This document shows, piece after piece, positions 1 through 8,299 of a DNA stretch of 47,364 bases. Numbering within the stretch: the first letter of the stretch is position 1; every line of letters starts with the position of its first letter. Origin of the DNA: Rhodanobacter sp. (GTDB lineage: Bacteria > Pseudomonadota > Gammaproteobacteria > Xanthomonadales > Rhodanobacteraceae); contig SCRF01000084.1 of NCBI GenBank assembly GCA_004322005.1, forward strand, positions 1 through 47,364, read 5' to 3'. The notes beneath the pieces are model-generated. The model had not been told where the DNA came from, ran no database searches, and worked only from the letters and a program-made list of their open reading frames with translations. The translations under genes and the position numbers were made by a program.

Positions 1-40
1 CTCGCGCTACCATGCACCGTCACGAACCGAATGCATGATC

Positions 41-673
41 ATGGCCAAGCTCTACTTCTACTACTCGGCGATGAATGCCGGCAAGACCACCACGCTGCTG
101 CAGAGCGCGTACAACTATCGCGAGCGCGGCATGCGTACGCTGATTCTCACGCCGGCGCTGGACAACCGCTACGGCGAAGGCGTGGTGGCCTCGCGCATCG
201 GCCTGAAGGCAGACGCGCTGCGCTTCGGCGGTGGCGAGGATCTGCTGGCGCGGGTCGATGCCGACATCGCCGCGCACGGCACGTTGCACTGCGTGTTCGT
301 CGACGAGGCGCAATTCCTGACCAGGGCGCAGGTGTGGCAGCTCAGCGACGTGGTCGACAAGCTGGGCATCCCGACGCTGGCTTATGGTCTGCGCACCGAT
401 TTTCGCGGCGAATTGTTCGAAGGCAGCCGCTACCTGCTGGCCTGGGCGGATCATCTGGAGGAGATCAAGACGATCTGCCACAGCGGCCGCAAGGCCACCA
501 TGGTGGTGCGCGTGGACGAACTCGGGCGTGCCGTCACCGACGGCCCGCAGGTCGAGATCGGCGGCAACGAACGTTATGTCTCGGTGAGTCGCGCCGAATT
601 CAAGAAGATCAGCCAGGGCAACGGCCGCATCGAATTGCAGCAACCGGTGCTGCCGTTGGGCGAAAGCCATTGA
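41..673 (+). CDS. tdk: Thymidine kinase (type II)
   Basis: Phosphorylates thymidine to dTMP with ATP in the cytosolic pyrimidine salvage pathway. The N-terminus [17 protein letters not shown] carries the P-loop of type II thymidine kinases. VFVDEAQF (about residue 87) is the Walker B segment, and [11 protein letters not shown] near the C-terminus matches the lasso/thymidine-binding part of the family. Length is 210 aa against roughly 200 for the family. The start at 41 was preferred over the in-frame ATG at 35 because homologues begin MAKLY; no clear ribosome binding site separates them. One oddity: the Cys pairs that build the structural zinc site in many relatives are reduced to ICHSG and SVSR, leaving a single Cys. 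The family call is firm; the zinc loss is inference from recalled homologues. Confidence 0.93.
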   Translation: MAKLYFYYSAMNAGKTTTLLQSAYNYRERGMRTLILTPALDNRYGEGVVASRIGLKADALRFGGGEDLLARVDADIAAHGTLHCVFVDEAQFLTRAQVWQLSDVVDKLGIPTLAYGLRTDFRGELFEGSRYLLAWADHLEEIKTICHSGRKATMVVRVDELGRAVTDGPQVEIGGNERYVSVSRAEFKKISQGNGRIELQQPVLPLGESH

Positions 674-698
674 ACGGCGCCCGTCAACAAGGAATCGC

Positions 699-1466
699 AT
701 GAGCCACCCGATCACCATCCCCGCCTGGCAGCGCCCGCATTGGCAGGCCAGCGACGAGGAAATCCTGCTGCAGTTCTACGTGTTCGGCCAGTTCGACGCG
801 GTGCGCGTGCCGTCGCTCGACTATGGCAGCCCAGGCCTGCCGCCGGGCATCAGCGCGACCAATCACTCGCACGGTGACTTGCGGGCATGGCAAGGCTATC
901 CGCTGAAAGGCACGATGGGCCGCATGTTCAAGGCGGATGCGCCCGAGGCCTGGCAGCGTGCGTTCGATGCGCCGGAAGTGATGGTGGTGCGCGGCACGCT
1001 CCAGGACTGCCCGGCCACCGGCTATCTGCGCGACACGCTGGGCGTGCTGGCGGGGCTGCTGGATATCGGCGGCAGCGCGATCCTCGACCCGCAGATCCTG
1101 AGCCTGCTGGATGCCGCTGCCTGGCGCCGCAAGTACCTGGTCCGCGACGGGGCACCGATCCGCAACCACCTGCTGATCCTGTGCGACGGCGAGTCCGCAG
1201 CGGGTCGCTCATGGATCCATACCCGCGGCATGCGCAAGTTCGGTCGGCCCGACATCAGCATCCGCCAGGTGCCCGAAGCCGCTCTCGATCGGGCCGGCCT
1301 GCTGTGCGAAAAGCTGGCCGAACTGCAGGCGCTCGGTGCGCACTTCGCCGAGGGTCAGGCGCTGGATGTCGAGGGCCTCGGCAGCGGCGTCGTCGCACAT
1401 CTCCGCGGCGGGCTGGACGATCCGCAGTTCAACAATACCTGCGTGGAGTTCCACTGGCCGCCGTGA
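699..1466 (+). CDS. Uncharacterised protein, 255 aa
   Basis: I do not recognise this protein. It starts 25 bases after tdk on the same strand, so the two may be co-transcribed. It is soluble-looking, with no signal peptide or membrane segment, and reads through with a codon bias like its neighbours, so it is very probably a real gene. Visible features are a Trp/His-rich start (MSHPITIPAWQRPHWQ), a central GLLDIGGSAILDP segment, and WIHTRGMRKFGRPDISI in the second half, which resembles the conserved block of uncharacterised bacterial DUF families. No catalytic motif that I can name is present. A REP inverted repeat follows immediately. Confidence 0.8.
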   Translation: MSHPITIPAWQRPHWQASDEEILLQFYVFGQFDAVRVPSLDYGSPGLPPGISATNHSHGDLRAWQGYPLKGTMGRMFKADAPEAWQRAFDAPEVMVVRGTLQDCPATGYLRDTLGVLAGLLDIGGSAILDPQILSLLDAAAWRRKYLVRDGAPIRNHLLILCDGESAAGRSWIHTRGMRKFGRPDISIRQVPEAALDRAGLLCEKLAELQALGAHFAEGQALDVEGLGSGVVAHLRGGLDDPQFNNTCVEFHWPP

Positions 1467-1486
1467 CGACGGCTTCGTCATTTCCT

Positions 1487-1576
1487 GTGTAGGAGCCCGC
1501 TCGCGGGCGATGCTTTTGCTTTGATGTTTTTGGGAGATTCAAAGCAAAAGCATCGCCCGCGAGCGGGCTCCTACAC
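1487..1576. repeat. REP pair forming a perfect 38-bp inverted repeat
   Basis: Arms 1487-1524 and 1539-1576 are exact reverse complements, 38 bases each, around a 14-base loop. Each arm begins with GTAGGAGCCCGC and contains a smaller GCCCGC/GCGGGC hairpin. That is the layout of GTAG-type REP elements known from Stenotrophomonas and relatives, which are mobilised by RAYT (REP-associated tyrosine transposase) proteins. It lies between the convergent ends of the 699-1466 gene and mutM and could act as a bidirectional transcription end or mRNA stabiliser. Bases 1544-1574 recur identically at 20751-20781. Confidence 0.9.
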
Positions 1577-1593
1577 GGAGAGCGGCAGGCCGC

Positions 1594-2421
1594 TCAACGC
1601 TGGCAGCGCAGACACCAGAACGTCGAGCGCTGCCCCAGCGTGAGCTGCCGGATCGAGCTGCCACACACCCGGCACGGTTCGCCGGCGCGGCCATACACAT
1701 TCAGCTCGCGAAAGAAGTAGCCGGGCGTACCATCCGGGCTGAGAAAATCGCGCAAGGTGGTGCCGCCACGTTCGATCGCCCACGCCAGGATGCGCTTCAC
1801 TTCCGTGGCGAGTCGCGCGTAGCGCGCACGCGAGATCGAGCCGGCAGGGCGGCGCGGGTCGATGCCGGCGGCGAACAGCGCCTCGCTGGCGTAGATGTTG
1901 CCGACCCCAACCACCACGACGTTGTCCATCAGCAACAGTTTCACGGCGCTGCGCCGGCTGCGCGAGGCGCGCCACAGCAGTTCGCCGTCGAACGCATCGG
2001 TCAGCGGTTCGGGACCGAGCTGCGCGAGCAGCGGATGGATTTCGCCGGGCGGCTGCCATAACAGGCAGCCGAAGCGGCGCGGGTCGGTGAAGCGCAGGAT
2101 GCGCGGCGCCTGCGCCGGGGTGCGTTCGAGTGCGATGTCGACATGGTCGTGCTTGCCGACCGGCGCATCCGGCGGCAGCAGGCGCAACATGCCGGACATG
2201 CCCAGGTGCAGCAGCGCGCTGCCGGCGTCGGTATGCAGCAGCAGGTACTTCGCGCGCCGCTCGACCGCCTCGATGCGCTGGCCGGGCAGCAGCTCGCCGA
2301 CCTCGGCCGGGATCGGCCAGCGCAGATCGGGGCGGCGCAAGACCACCTTCAGCACGCGCCGGCCGATCAGGTACGGGGCGATGCCGCGGCGGGTGGTTTC
2401 GACTTCCGGCAATTCAGGCAA
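1594..2421 (-). CDS. mutM: Formamidopyrimidine-DNA glycosylase (Fpg)
   Basis: Bifunctional DNA glycosylase/AP lyase that removes 8-oxoguanine and formamidopyrimidines from DNA (GO repair). The start [13 protein letters not shown] contains the catalytic N-terminal proline and Glu of the family. [10 protein letters not shown] (about residue 72) and the helix-two-turn-helix segment around [15 protein letters not shown] follow. The protein ends in a zinc finger, CRVCG then CLRCQR. Length of 275 aa is normal. The start lies 15 bases after the stop of the DUF4340-like gene on the same strand, so mutM may be read from the ABC transporter transcript. The REP inverted repeat lies just past its stop. 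Confidence 0.97.
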   Translation of the reverse strand: MPELPEVETTRRGIAPYLIGRRVLKVVLRRPDLRWPIPAEVGELLPGQRIEAVERRAKYLLLHTDAGSALLHLGMSGMLRLLPPDAPVGKHDHVDIALERTPAQAPRILRFTDPRRFGCLLWQPPGEIHPLLAQLGPEPLTDAFDGELLWRASRSRRSAVKLLLMDNVVVVGVGNIYASEALFAAGIDPRRPAGSISRARYARLATEVKRILAWAIERGGTTLRDFLSPDGTPGYFFRELNVYGRAGEPCRVCGSSIRQLTLGQRSTFWCLRCQR

Positions 2422-2436
2422 GGTCGATTCCGTGGC

Positions 2437-2928
2437 TCACTGCAGTTCGGTCGTCTTGATGGCCGGTGAACGCGGCATGTAGCGCTCCGACACCAGCGCG
2501 ACCCGCTGGCCGGCACGTACATAGCGCTGAGGCCCGGTGACCGAGGTTTCGCCGAACTCCAGGGTTTGCCCATCCAGGCTCAGCGCCGCGCGCGGCGGTG
2601 CCAGCCCGATCCGGGCGGGATCGAAATCGCTCGCCGGTCGCCAGCTCAGCACCTCGGCGGCCGCGGTATCGGCCAGCTCGTTGAGGCGGCCGTCGTTGGC
2701 CCGCGCCGGCGTGCCGTCGATGCGCCACCAATGACCATGGCGCTTTGCGTAGTGCATGGCCGGTGCGCCGGGCAAGCTCAGAACAATGTGGTTGATGCGG
2801 GCCGGATCAAGCTGCAGCAGGGTGCCGGGCGCATGGCGGGCGTCCTGCCGCATCTGCCAGAGCGCGATGGCCAGCAAGGCCGCAACGGCAAGCAGCAGAA
2901 CCAGGCGCTGGCGCGTCGCGCGTTTCAT
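2437..2928 (-). CDS. DUF4340-like membrane-anchored protein
   Basis: A 163-aa protein with a basic N-terminus and one hydrophobic segment (about residues 8-24), so it is probably anchored in the inner membrane with the rest in the periplasm. The body (INHIVLSLPG, HWWRIDGTPARAND, YVRAGQRVALVSERY) resembles DUF4340 proteins, which commonly follow GldG-like genes in ABC export clusters. It starts 3 bases beyond the stop of the GldG-like gene, so translation is probably coupled. At 163 aa it is short for DUF4340, one repeat rather than two. The function of this family is not established; the assignment rests on context plus moderate sequence resemblance. Confidence 0.75.
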   Translation of the reverse strand: MKRATRQRLVLLLAVAALLAIALWQMRQDARHAPGTLLQLDPARINHIVLSLPGAPAMHYAKRHGHWWRIDGTPARANDGRLNELADTAAAEVLSWRPASDFDPARIGLAPPRAALSLDGQTLEFGETSVTGPQRYVRAGQRVALVSERYMPRSPAIKTTELQ

Positions 2929-2931
2929 CGC

Positions 2932-4290
2932 TCAGCGCCGGCGCCGGCGCCACACGATCAGCCCGCCGGTCAGCAACAGCAGCAGCGGCAGCATGATCAG
3001 GAAGCCGACGCTGAGCAGGTTCAACTCGGCTTGCGAGATCTGCAGCAGTCGGTCGGGCGCGCCGCGCGGCGGCAGGTTCACCAGCTTGTCGTCGCCGAGC
3101 AGCCAGTCGAAAACCCGCTCGCCCAGCGCGCGATTTCCACCGTTGCCGAGGAAGCTGTTGGAGAGGAAGTCGCCGTCGCCGATCACCACCACGCGCTGCT
3201 CGCTCTTGTCCGGACTGGGCGACAGCCGGCTCAGCGCGAAGCCGAAATCCAGCGGTCCTTTCAGTTCGCCGGCGGCGGCATCGAAACGGATGTCCGACGA
3301 TTTCGCATTGTCGATCGGCTTGAACTCGGTCCAGCTCTGTGCACTCGAGCGCAGGAACGGCACCATCGCCCAGTCGCCCTGCTGCGCCACCCGTGCCAGC
3401 GCCGACACCTGCGGAAACAGCGTGGTGAGGACGAAGCCGCGGGTGATCGCGTTCAGCGGGTAATCGCCCAGCGCGATCAGGCGCGGATCGTGCAGGCCCA
3501 GCGCTGCGCCCGAGCCGTCCACCAGCACGCCCGGCAGCACGCGAATGCCCAGTGCCGCGGCCAGCGGCTGCAGACCGAGATCGTCGTTGGCCGGTTCGGT
3601 CAGCCACAGCAGGTTGCCGCCGTTCTGCACGTAGGCGACCAGCGCCTGCACCGCCGCCGGCGCCAGCGGCATCGACGGGCTCGCCAGCACCACCAGGTCG
3701 GTGTGCTGCGGCACCGCGCTGACCTGGGCGAAGTTCAGCGGCACCGCACTCATGCCGCGCTTTTCCAGCTGGCTCATGAAGGTGCCGAGGTCCGCATTCG
3801 CCTTGCCGTCGGCGTTGCGCTCGCCGTCGCCGGTGACGAAGGCCACCACACGGTCGTCGCCGCGGATCAGGCGCTCCAGTGCGTTGGTGAGGCTTTCCTC
3901 GGACAACTCGTCCAGTCGCTGCTGGTGGCCGCGATAGTGCACGATCAGCGCGCCATCGACGGTGATGCCCAGCTCGCGCATCTTCGCCGGATCCAGTTGC
4001 GGGTCGACGAAGCGCAGGCCGATATCGGGCTTGACCTGCTGATAGCGCTGCAGGAAGCCGGCCACGGTCTGGCGCAGGTTGCCTTGCGGGGCTGCATAGC
4101 TGACGATTTCCACCGGCCCGTCGAGCTTGGCCAGCACGGCACGACTCGGTGCCGACAGGCTGGCGCGGCCATGGGCGGTCCAGTCGGCCTCGTGCCTGTA
4201 ACGGGTACTCAGATAGCCGAGCGCACCCGCGGCCAGCAGTAGGAGCAGGGCGAACAGCCAGCCGTCCAGACGTCTGAACAGATTGCGCAT
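2932..4290 (-). CDS. GldG-like ABC transporter auxiliary protein
   Basis: A 452-aa protein of the Gldg family (ABC-type uncharacterised transport system). The N-terminal MRNLFRRLDGW is followed by a membrane segment (about residues 12-30). A large periplasmic part comes next, with LDGPVEIVSYAAP, DPQLDPAKMRELGI, VVAFVTGDGER and WLTEPANDD blocks typical of the family. A C-terminal membrane helix (LLSVGFLIMLPLLLLLTGGL) ends in an Arg tail. The start at 4290 overlaps the permease stop by one base (TGATG), which decides the start and implies translational coupling. In Flavobacteria GldA-GldF-GldG support gliding; most proteobacterial relatives have no assigned substrate, and none is evident here. 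Confidence 0.85.
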   Translation of the reverse strand: MRNLFRRLDGWLFALLLLLAAGALGYLSTRYRHEADWTAHGRASLSAPSRAVLAKLDGPVEIVSYAAPQGNLRQTVAGFLQRYQQVKPDIGLRFVDPQLDPAKMRELGITVDGALIVHYRGHQQRLDELSEESLTNALERLIRGDDRVVAFVTGDGERNADGKANADLGTFMSQLEKRGMSAVPLNFAQVSAVPQHTDLVVLASPSMPLAPAAVQALVAYVQNGGNLLWLTEPANDDLGLQPLAAALGIRVLPGVLVDGSGAALGLHDPRLIALGDYPLNAITRGFVLTTLFPQVSALARVAQQGDWAMVPFLRSSAQSWTEFKPIDNAKSSDIRFDAAAGELKGPLDFGFALSRLSPSPDKSEQRVVVIGDGDFLSNSFLGNGGNRALGERVFDWLLGDDKLVNLPPRGAPDRLLQISQAELNLLSVGFLIMLPLLLLLTGGLIVWRRRRR

Positions 4291-5060
4291 CAGCCACGCT
4301 CCCGGTCGGAGCCCAGTCGGCGCGTGGCCAGCGCCAGCGCCAATCCGACCAGCAACACGAACCACAGCAGGTCGGTGGTCGACACCAGCCCGCGCAGCAA
4401 CGGCTGCAGATGCGTGCTCATCGCCAGCCAGTTGATCGCGCCGCCGTTGATGCCGGCCATCTGCGCGCCCAGATTCACTCCCCACAGGGCCAGCGCGATG
4501 ATCAGTGCGGCGGCGGCGGCGATGGCCGGATGCGAGGCGAACGTGGAGCTGGCCACGCCCACCGCCGCCAGCGCAGCCAGCATCAGGGTCAGACCCAGCG
4601 CGGCAGCGGCCAGCTTGCCCCAATCGAGGGAAGTCGCAGACGCCAGTGCCAGCGGCATGGCCAGCGTCAGCACCAGCCACAAAAGCAGCCAGCCGAGTAC
4701 CGCCAGATACCTGCCCAGCACGATGTGTGAGGCCGGCACGCCCGCGGCGAACAGCAGCGGCAGCGTGCCGTTGCGGCGATCGCCGGCGATCGCCGACATG
4801 GTCAGCAGCGGTACCACCAGAAACGCCAGTTGGGCGAGTTGGCCAAGCAGCGGAACGGCGACCAGATCGGTAAAGCCGGGGCCGCCGGGCAGGGCGGCGC
4901 GCTGGATCTGCCCGGCCAGGAAACCGCCGAGCAGCAGGGTGAAGTTCCAGGCCAGCCAGGCCAGGGTGAGCGCCGCCAGCACCCAGGCCAGCGGGCGCAC
5001 GACCAGTCGACGCCACTCCAGGCGGGCCACCGCGAGGGTGTTGACGAAGGCACCGCTCAT
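4290..5060 (-). CDS. ABC transporter permease (GldF/ABC-2 type)
   Basis: A 256-aa integral membrane protein with about six hydrophobic segments. The first follows MSGAFVNTLAVARLEWRRLVVRPL, the usual cytoplasmic lead of ABC-2/GldF permeases. SAIAGDRRNGTLPLLFAAGVPASHIVLGRYLA is interrupted here only for description: the short motif DRRNGTLPLL is the coupling segment typical of ABC-2 permeases. It overlaps the upstream ATPase gene by 4 bases and the downstream GldG-like gene by 1 base, so the proteins are probably made in fixed ratio and form one complex. Substrate unknown; export is likely because no periplasmic solute-binding protein is encoded nearby. Confidence 0.88.
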   Translation of the reverse strand: MSGAFVNTLAVARLEWRRLVVRPLAWVLAALTLAWLAWNFTLLLGGFLAGQIQRAALPGGPGFTDLVAVPLLGQLAQLAFLVVPLLTMSAIAGDRRNGTLPLLFAAGVPASHIVLGRYLAVLGWLLLWLVLTLAMPLALASATSLDWGKLAAAALGLTLMLAALAAVGVASSTFASHPAIAAAAALIIALALWGVNLGAQMAGINGGAINWLAMSTHLQPLLRGLVSTTDLLWFVLLVGLALALATRRLGSDRERG

Positions 5061-5821
5061 GCCGCGCGCGCCGGGACGCAGGTGCCGTGCATGGCGATCT
5101 CGAAGAAGGTTCGTTCCAGTGCCGCATGATCGTCGCTGTGGATCGGTCCGTCATGCCGCAACGTGCCCTCGTGCAGGATCGCCACGCGGTCGCACACGGC
5201 CGTCACCTCGGTCAGCAGATGGGTGGACAGAATCACCGCCGTGCCGGTGGCGGACTGTTCGCGGATCAGCGCGCGCAGGGCGGCTGCCTGGACCGGGTCG
5301 AGCGCATTGGCCGGTTCGTCCAGCACCAGCAGCGCCGGCCGGTGCAGCAGTGCGCAGGCCAGTCCCAGCCGCTGGCGCTGGCCTTGCGACAGTACGCCGG
5401 CCAGCCGCCGCGCCAGCGGCTGCAGCTCTAGCCGTTCGATGATCGCGCAGCGCGCCAGGCGCAGCGCGGCGCCGTTCAGGCCGCGCAGACGGCCATGCGC
5501 ATCCAGGTGCTCGTTCACGCTCAGCTCGGCCCACAAGGGCGCGCGCTCGGGCAGCCAGCCGATCAGCTGGCGCGCCAGTTCGGGGTGCTCCAGGAAATCC
5601 TCGCCGCTCAGCTGGATGCTGCCGCTGTCCGGGCGCAGCGCACCGGCAATCATCGACAGCGTGGTCGATTTGCCCGCGCCATTGACGCCGAGCAGGCCCA
5701 GCACCTGGCCGCTCTGCAGGGCGAGGCTGAGGTTCTGCACGGCGGGGCGGCCGGCACGCCGGCGGCTGAGCTGATCCAGGCGCAGGACGGTCGCGGGTGA
5801 AGCGGGGATGCTCGGGGTCAT
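5057..5821 (-). CDS. ABC transporter ATP-binding protein (GldA-like)
   Basis: A 254-aa cytoplasmic ATPase that powers the permease encoded next to it. Walker A GVNGAGKST (about residue 46), signature LSQGQRQRLGLA (about 145) and Walker B ALLVLDEPANALDP with the H-loop STHLL are all present, so the domain looks catalytically complete. The C-terminal FFEIAMHGTCVPARAA tail is short. The order ATPase-permease-GldG-DUF4340 is that of gliding-type/ABC-2 exporters of unknown substrate found widely in Gammaproteobacteria. It is the first gene of the minus-strand unit; the start ATG at 5821 faces the desaturase promoter region. Confidence 0.92.
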   Translation of the reverse strand: MTPSIPASPATVLRLDQLSRRRAGRPAVQNLSLALQSGQVLGLLGVNGAGKSTTLSMIAGALRPDSGSIQLSGEDFLEHPELARQLIGWLPERAPLWAELSVNEHLDAHGRLRGLNGAALRLARCAIIERLELQPLARRLAGVLSQGQRQRLGLACALLHRPALLVLDEPANALDPVQAAALRALIREQSATGTAVILSTHLLTEVTAVCDRVAILHEGTLRHDGPIHSDDHAALERTFFEIAMHGTCVPARAA

Positions 5822-5919
5822 GGTCCGATTGTCACGGTGTCCGCACGGTCATGACAACAGTTGAGTGACGGCGAGCCCATGAACACGAGTGAACCGCACG
5901 CCATTTCACATCTGGCTTA

Positions 5920-5949
5920 TTGACGGACTGCTACCATTTTGTGTGCTAA
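5920..5949 (+). promoter_or_regulatory. Candidate sigma-70 promoter of the desaturase gene
   Basis: TTGACG at 5920-5925 matches five of six -35 bases. It is followed after 18 bases by TGCTAA (5944-5949), a weak -10. It lies about 75 bases ahead of the first of two in-frame starts of the desaturase and inside the divergent gap to the ABC ATPase gene. Only the -35 is convincing, so this is a tentative call. Confidence 0.25.
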
Positions 5950-5994
5950 GCCATGCTGGTGGGTACGGAAACCCATCGACTAGACTGAACTTGT

Positions 5995-6107
5995 CCGACA
6001 CGCGGTGCGGTGCCTTACCCTCCATGCTCGACGCATGCGGAAAAGCATCGCGGCTGAAGCCGCTCCTGCATTTTACCCGACACGCGGTGCCTTCCATGCT
6101 CGACGCA
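5995..6107 (+). repeat. Imperfect direct duplication flanking a REP fragment
   Basis: Copy A (5995-6035) and copy B (6077-6107) share CCGACACGCGGTGC and TCCATGCTCGACGCA; copy A has extra bases between these blocks. Between them lies a single REP-like half hairpin (about 6046-6070, GCATCGCGGCTGAAGCCGCTCCT). The duplicated ATGs at 6024 and 6096 are in the same frame, 72 bases apart, so the desaturase could in principle start at either. Confidence 0.75.
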
Positions 6108-7289
6108 GTACTCAATTTCCTGAACGATGGCCTGACCGGCGCCGGTTGGGGCTCGATCCTGATCTACCTGCTGGTGGTGACCCAGCTCACCATCTTCACG
6201 GTGACGCTGTATCTGCATCGCAGCCAGACCCACCGCGGCGTGGATTTCCATCCGGTGCTGGCGCATTTCTTCCGTTTCTGGGGCTGGCTGACCACCGGCA
6301 TGGTGACCCGCGAATGGGTGGCGGTGCACCGCAAGCACCACGCCAAGGTCGAGACCGTGGACGATCCGCACAGCCCGATGATCTACGGCATCAAGAAGGT
6401 GTTCTGGGACGGCGTGTCGCTGTACCGCGACGCCTGCCAGTCCAGGGCCGACATGGAACAGTACGGTCGCGGCACGCCGGACGACTGGGTCGAGCACAAG
6501 GTCTACGGTGCCCACCCGTACTGGGGCCCGACCCTGATGCTGCTGATCAGCGTGGCCTTGTTCGGCGTGATCGGCGCGGCGATCTGGGCGGTGCAGATGG
6601 TCTGGATTCCGTTCTGGGCCGCCGGTTTCGTCAATGGTATCGGGCACTGGGCCGGCTATCGCAATTTCGAGAGCGCCGACACCGCGCGCAATCTGATTCC
6701 GTGGGGTTTCTGGATCGGCGGCGAAGAGCTGCACAACAACCACCATGCCTTCCCCAGCTCGGCCAAGTTCGCCTTGCGCAAGTGGGAGTTCGACATCGGC
6801 TGGGCGGCGATCTGCGGCCTGCGTGCGATCGGTCTGGCCAAGGTATTGCGCGTGGCGCCTTCGCTGGATGTGCGTCCGAACGTGAACCTCCCCGACGCGG
6901 AAACACTGAAGGCCGTGCTCACCCACCGCTTCCAGGCGATGACCGATTATTACCGCGGCGTGATCGTGCCGACCCTGCGCGACGAGGCGCAGCACGCCGG
7001 CGAGAGTCTCAAGTCGATGCCGCGCCGCGTGCGGCTGGCGCTGGCCAACGGCGGCCGCTGGCTGGACGGCGAAAACAGCGCCAAGCTGCAGGCGCTGCTG
7101 GCCCGGCGTCCTGCCCTGCAAACGGTGTGCGACTTCCGCAGTCGCCTGGCGGCACTGATGGAGCAGCGCGGCGCCGAGCAGGCGCTGAAAGGCCTGCAGC
7201 AGTGGATCGGCGAGGCCGAACAGAGCGGCATCCGCGCGCTGCAGGATTTCGCCCAGCGGCTGAAGGGCTACACACTCGCCACAGCTTGA
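6096..7289 (+). CDS. Fatty acid desaturase (delta-9 acyl type)
   Basis: Membrane di-iron enzyme that introduces a double bond into fatty acyl chains and so adjusts membrane fluidity. With the start at 6096 the three histidine boxes are HRSQTH (residues 41-46), HRKHH (78-82) and HNNHH (213-217), the pattern of acyl-CoA/acyl-lipid delta-9 desaturases. Hydrophobic segments lie around residues 15-37 and 150-185. After about residue 270 there is a soluble C-terminal extension of roughly 130 residues (RGVIVPTLRDEAQHAGES onward), seen in the longer proteobacterial desaturases. The ATG at 6096 was chosen because MLDAVLNFLNDGLTG is the natural N-terminus; an in-frame duplicate ATG lies at 6024, and the frame is open back to 5889. 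No strong ribosome binding site precedes either. Confidence 0.9.
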   Translation: MLDAVLNFLNDGLTGAGWGSILIYLLVVTQLTIFTVTLYLHRSQTHRGVDFHPVLAHFFRFWGWLTTGMVTREWVAVHRKHHAKVETVDDPHSPMIYGIKKVFWDGVSLYRDACQSRADMEQYGRGTPDDWVEHKVYGAHPYWGPTLMLLISVALFGVIGAAIWAVQMVWIPFWAAGFVNGIGHWAGYRNFESADTARNLIPWGFWIGGEELHNNHHAFPSSAKFALRKWEFDIGWAAICGLRAIGLAKVLRVAPSLDVRPNVNLPDAETLKAVLTHRFQAMTDYYRGVIVPTLRDEAQHAGESLKSMPRRVRLALANGGRWLDGENSAKLQALLARRPALQTVCDFRSRLAALMEQRGAEQALKGLQQWIGEAEQSGIRALQDFAQRLKGYTLATA

Positions 7290-7310
7290 GCGCGCCCGCA
7301 TCAGGTTTGA

Positions 7311-7336
7311 CAAAGCCCGCCATTTGGCGGGCTTTG
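7311..7336. terminator. Hairpin terminator after the desaturase gene
   Basis: CAAAGCCCGCCA (7311-7322) pairs perfectly with 7325-7336 across a 2-base gap; allowing for loop strain, the stem is a strong GC hairpin with A-rich/T-rich outer bases in both directions. It begins 21 bases after the desaturase stop, the expected position for its transcription end. Confidence 0.75.
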
Positions 7337-7422
7337 GCCGGGAGTTTCAAGGATGCCTGGCACTTGCGACCGACTTGCGCGTGACTGTGCAGTCAGACCC
7401 GGATGTGGTTTGGCCTTCGGGC

Positions 7423-7457
7423 AAAAGAAAACCCGCCACCGAGGCGGGTTTTCTTTT
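7423..7457. terminator. Bidirectional Rho-independent terminator
   Basis: A perfect 15-bp stem (7423-7437 with 7443-7457) and a 5-base loop. The GC core CCCGCC is flanked by AAAAGAAAA on one side and TTTTCTTTT on the other, so a U-rich tail is produced on either strand. It sits between the convergent desaturase and rpmB-rpmG units and can end both. Confidence 0.85.
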
Positions 7458-7547
7458 GAGGCGCTGGATGACTCGCTTCGCTCGCCCCTCCGGGGCCATC
7501 CTTCGGATGTTCTGCGCGCTACGCGCTTGTCCTGCTTTCGCAGGGAT

Positions 7548-7591
7548 GACGCAACGGCAGACCATGCGCTGCGCGCATGGGCCGTTGCGTC
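7548..7591. repeat. Nested hairpin directly past the rpmG stop
   Basis: GACGCAACGGC (7548-7558) is the reverse complement of 7581-7591. Inside it CATGCGC (7563-7569) pairs with 7573-7579. The outer arm overlaps the rpmG stop codon (7590-7592). There is no U-tract, so a role in protecting the mRNA 3' end is as likely as termination. Confidence 0.6.
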
Positions 7592-7757
7592 ATTTGATCT
7601 TGCCTTCCTTGTAGATCACGTGCTTGCGCACGACCGGATCGTATTTCTTGAATTCGAACTTTTCCGGCGTGTTCTTCTTGTTCTTCTGCGTGGTGTAGAA
7701 GTGGCCGGTACCGGCCGAGGAGATCATGCGGATCTTGTCTTGCGATTTGTTAGCCAT
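7590..7757 (-). CDS. rpmG: 50S ribosomal protein L33
   Basis: A 55-aa ribosomal protein of the large subunit. It begins [20 protein letters not shown], continues [20 protein letters not shown] and ends in EGKIK. These are the hallmarks of proteobacterial L33 (GTGHFYTT and the KKYDP block). It is the Cys-free, zinc-independent form. The gene starts 10 bases after the rpmB stop on the same strand, giving the usual rpmB-rpmG operon. Confidence 0.97.
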   Translation of the reverse strand: MANKSQDKIRMISSAGTGHFYTTQKNKKNTPEKFEFKKYDPVVRKHVIYKEGKIK

Positions 7758-7767
7758 GGCTCAATCC

Positions 7768-8004
7768 TCAGACCTTGTCGCCGCGGGCGCGCATGTCGGC
7801 GATCACGGCCTCGATGCCCTTCTTGTCGATGGTACGCAGCGCGTGGTTGGAAACGCGCAGCTTGATCCAGCGATTCTCGCTGGCAACCCAGAAGCGACGC
7901 TCATGCAGGTTGGGCAACCAGCGGCGACGGGTGCGGTTGTTGGCGTGCGAGACGTTGTTGCCGCTCTGCACACCCTTTCCGGTGACTTGACATACACGGG
8001 CCAT
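7768..8004 (-). CDS. rpmB: 50S ribosomal protein L28
   Basis: A 78-aa large-subunit protein. [20 protein letters not shown], the [18 protein letters not shown] block and the C-terminal [17 protein letters not shown] match proteobacterial L28. A strong Shine-Dalgarno GGAGG (complement of 8010-8014) lies 5 bases before the ATG and fixes the start. It is first in the rpmB-rpmG operon. The 295-base gap upstream (8005-8299) shared with secB holds no gene that I can see and must contain both divergent promoters, but no convincing -35/-10 pair stood out. Confidence 0.98.
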   Translation of the reverse strand: MARVCQVTGKGVQSGNNVSHANNRTRRRWLPNLHERRFWVASENRWIKLRVSNHALRTIDKKGIEAVIADMRARGDKV

Positions 8005-8299
8005 GACGACCTCCGTAATTTTTGTTTACCACCCGTTGGCCAGGGTGATTTCGGCCCAGCGGCGCTGTGCGCCACGCGATGCTGGAGGTTGTTGCCAACG
8101 CATGATCGTGAGGTCCGCATCGCGTGGCGGACTGCCCGGGAGTCCCGGGTCGACTTGGGCGAGCCGTGCATTCTCGCAGAAAAACAGCGGCGTACGCAAT
8201 CGTTCCAGCCTCCTCGCATGCCGGCTCGCGTGCGCGCCGGAGGGATGTATGGAACAATCGACCTCTTTTTTTACCCGACAAGACCTTGAGGGATTTGCA

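Noticed and set aside
2566-4242. 558-aa plus-strand open frame opposite the GldG-like gene
   Set aside because: Shadow of the real minus-strand genes; rich in Gln, Arg and His with no domain.
5889-6095. Upstream extension of the desaturase to 5889
   Set aside because: The 69 extra residues cover the promoter, a REP fragment and a duplication, and do not resemble a desaturase N-terminus.
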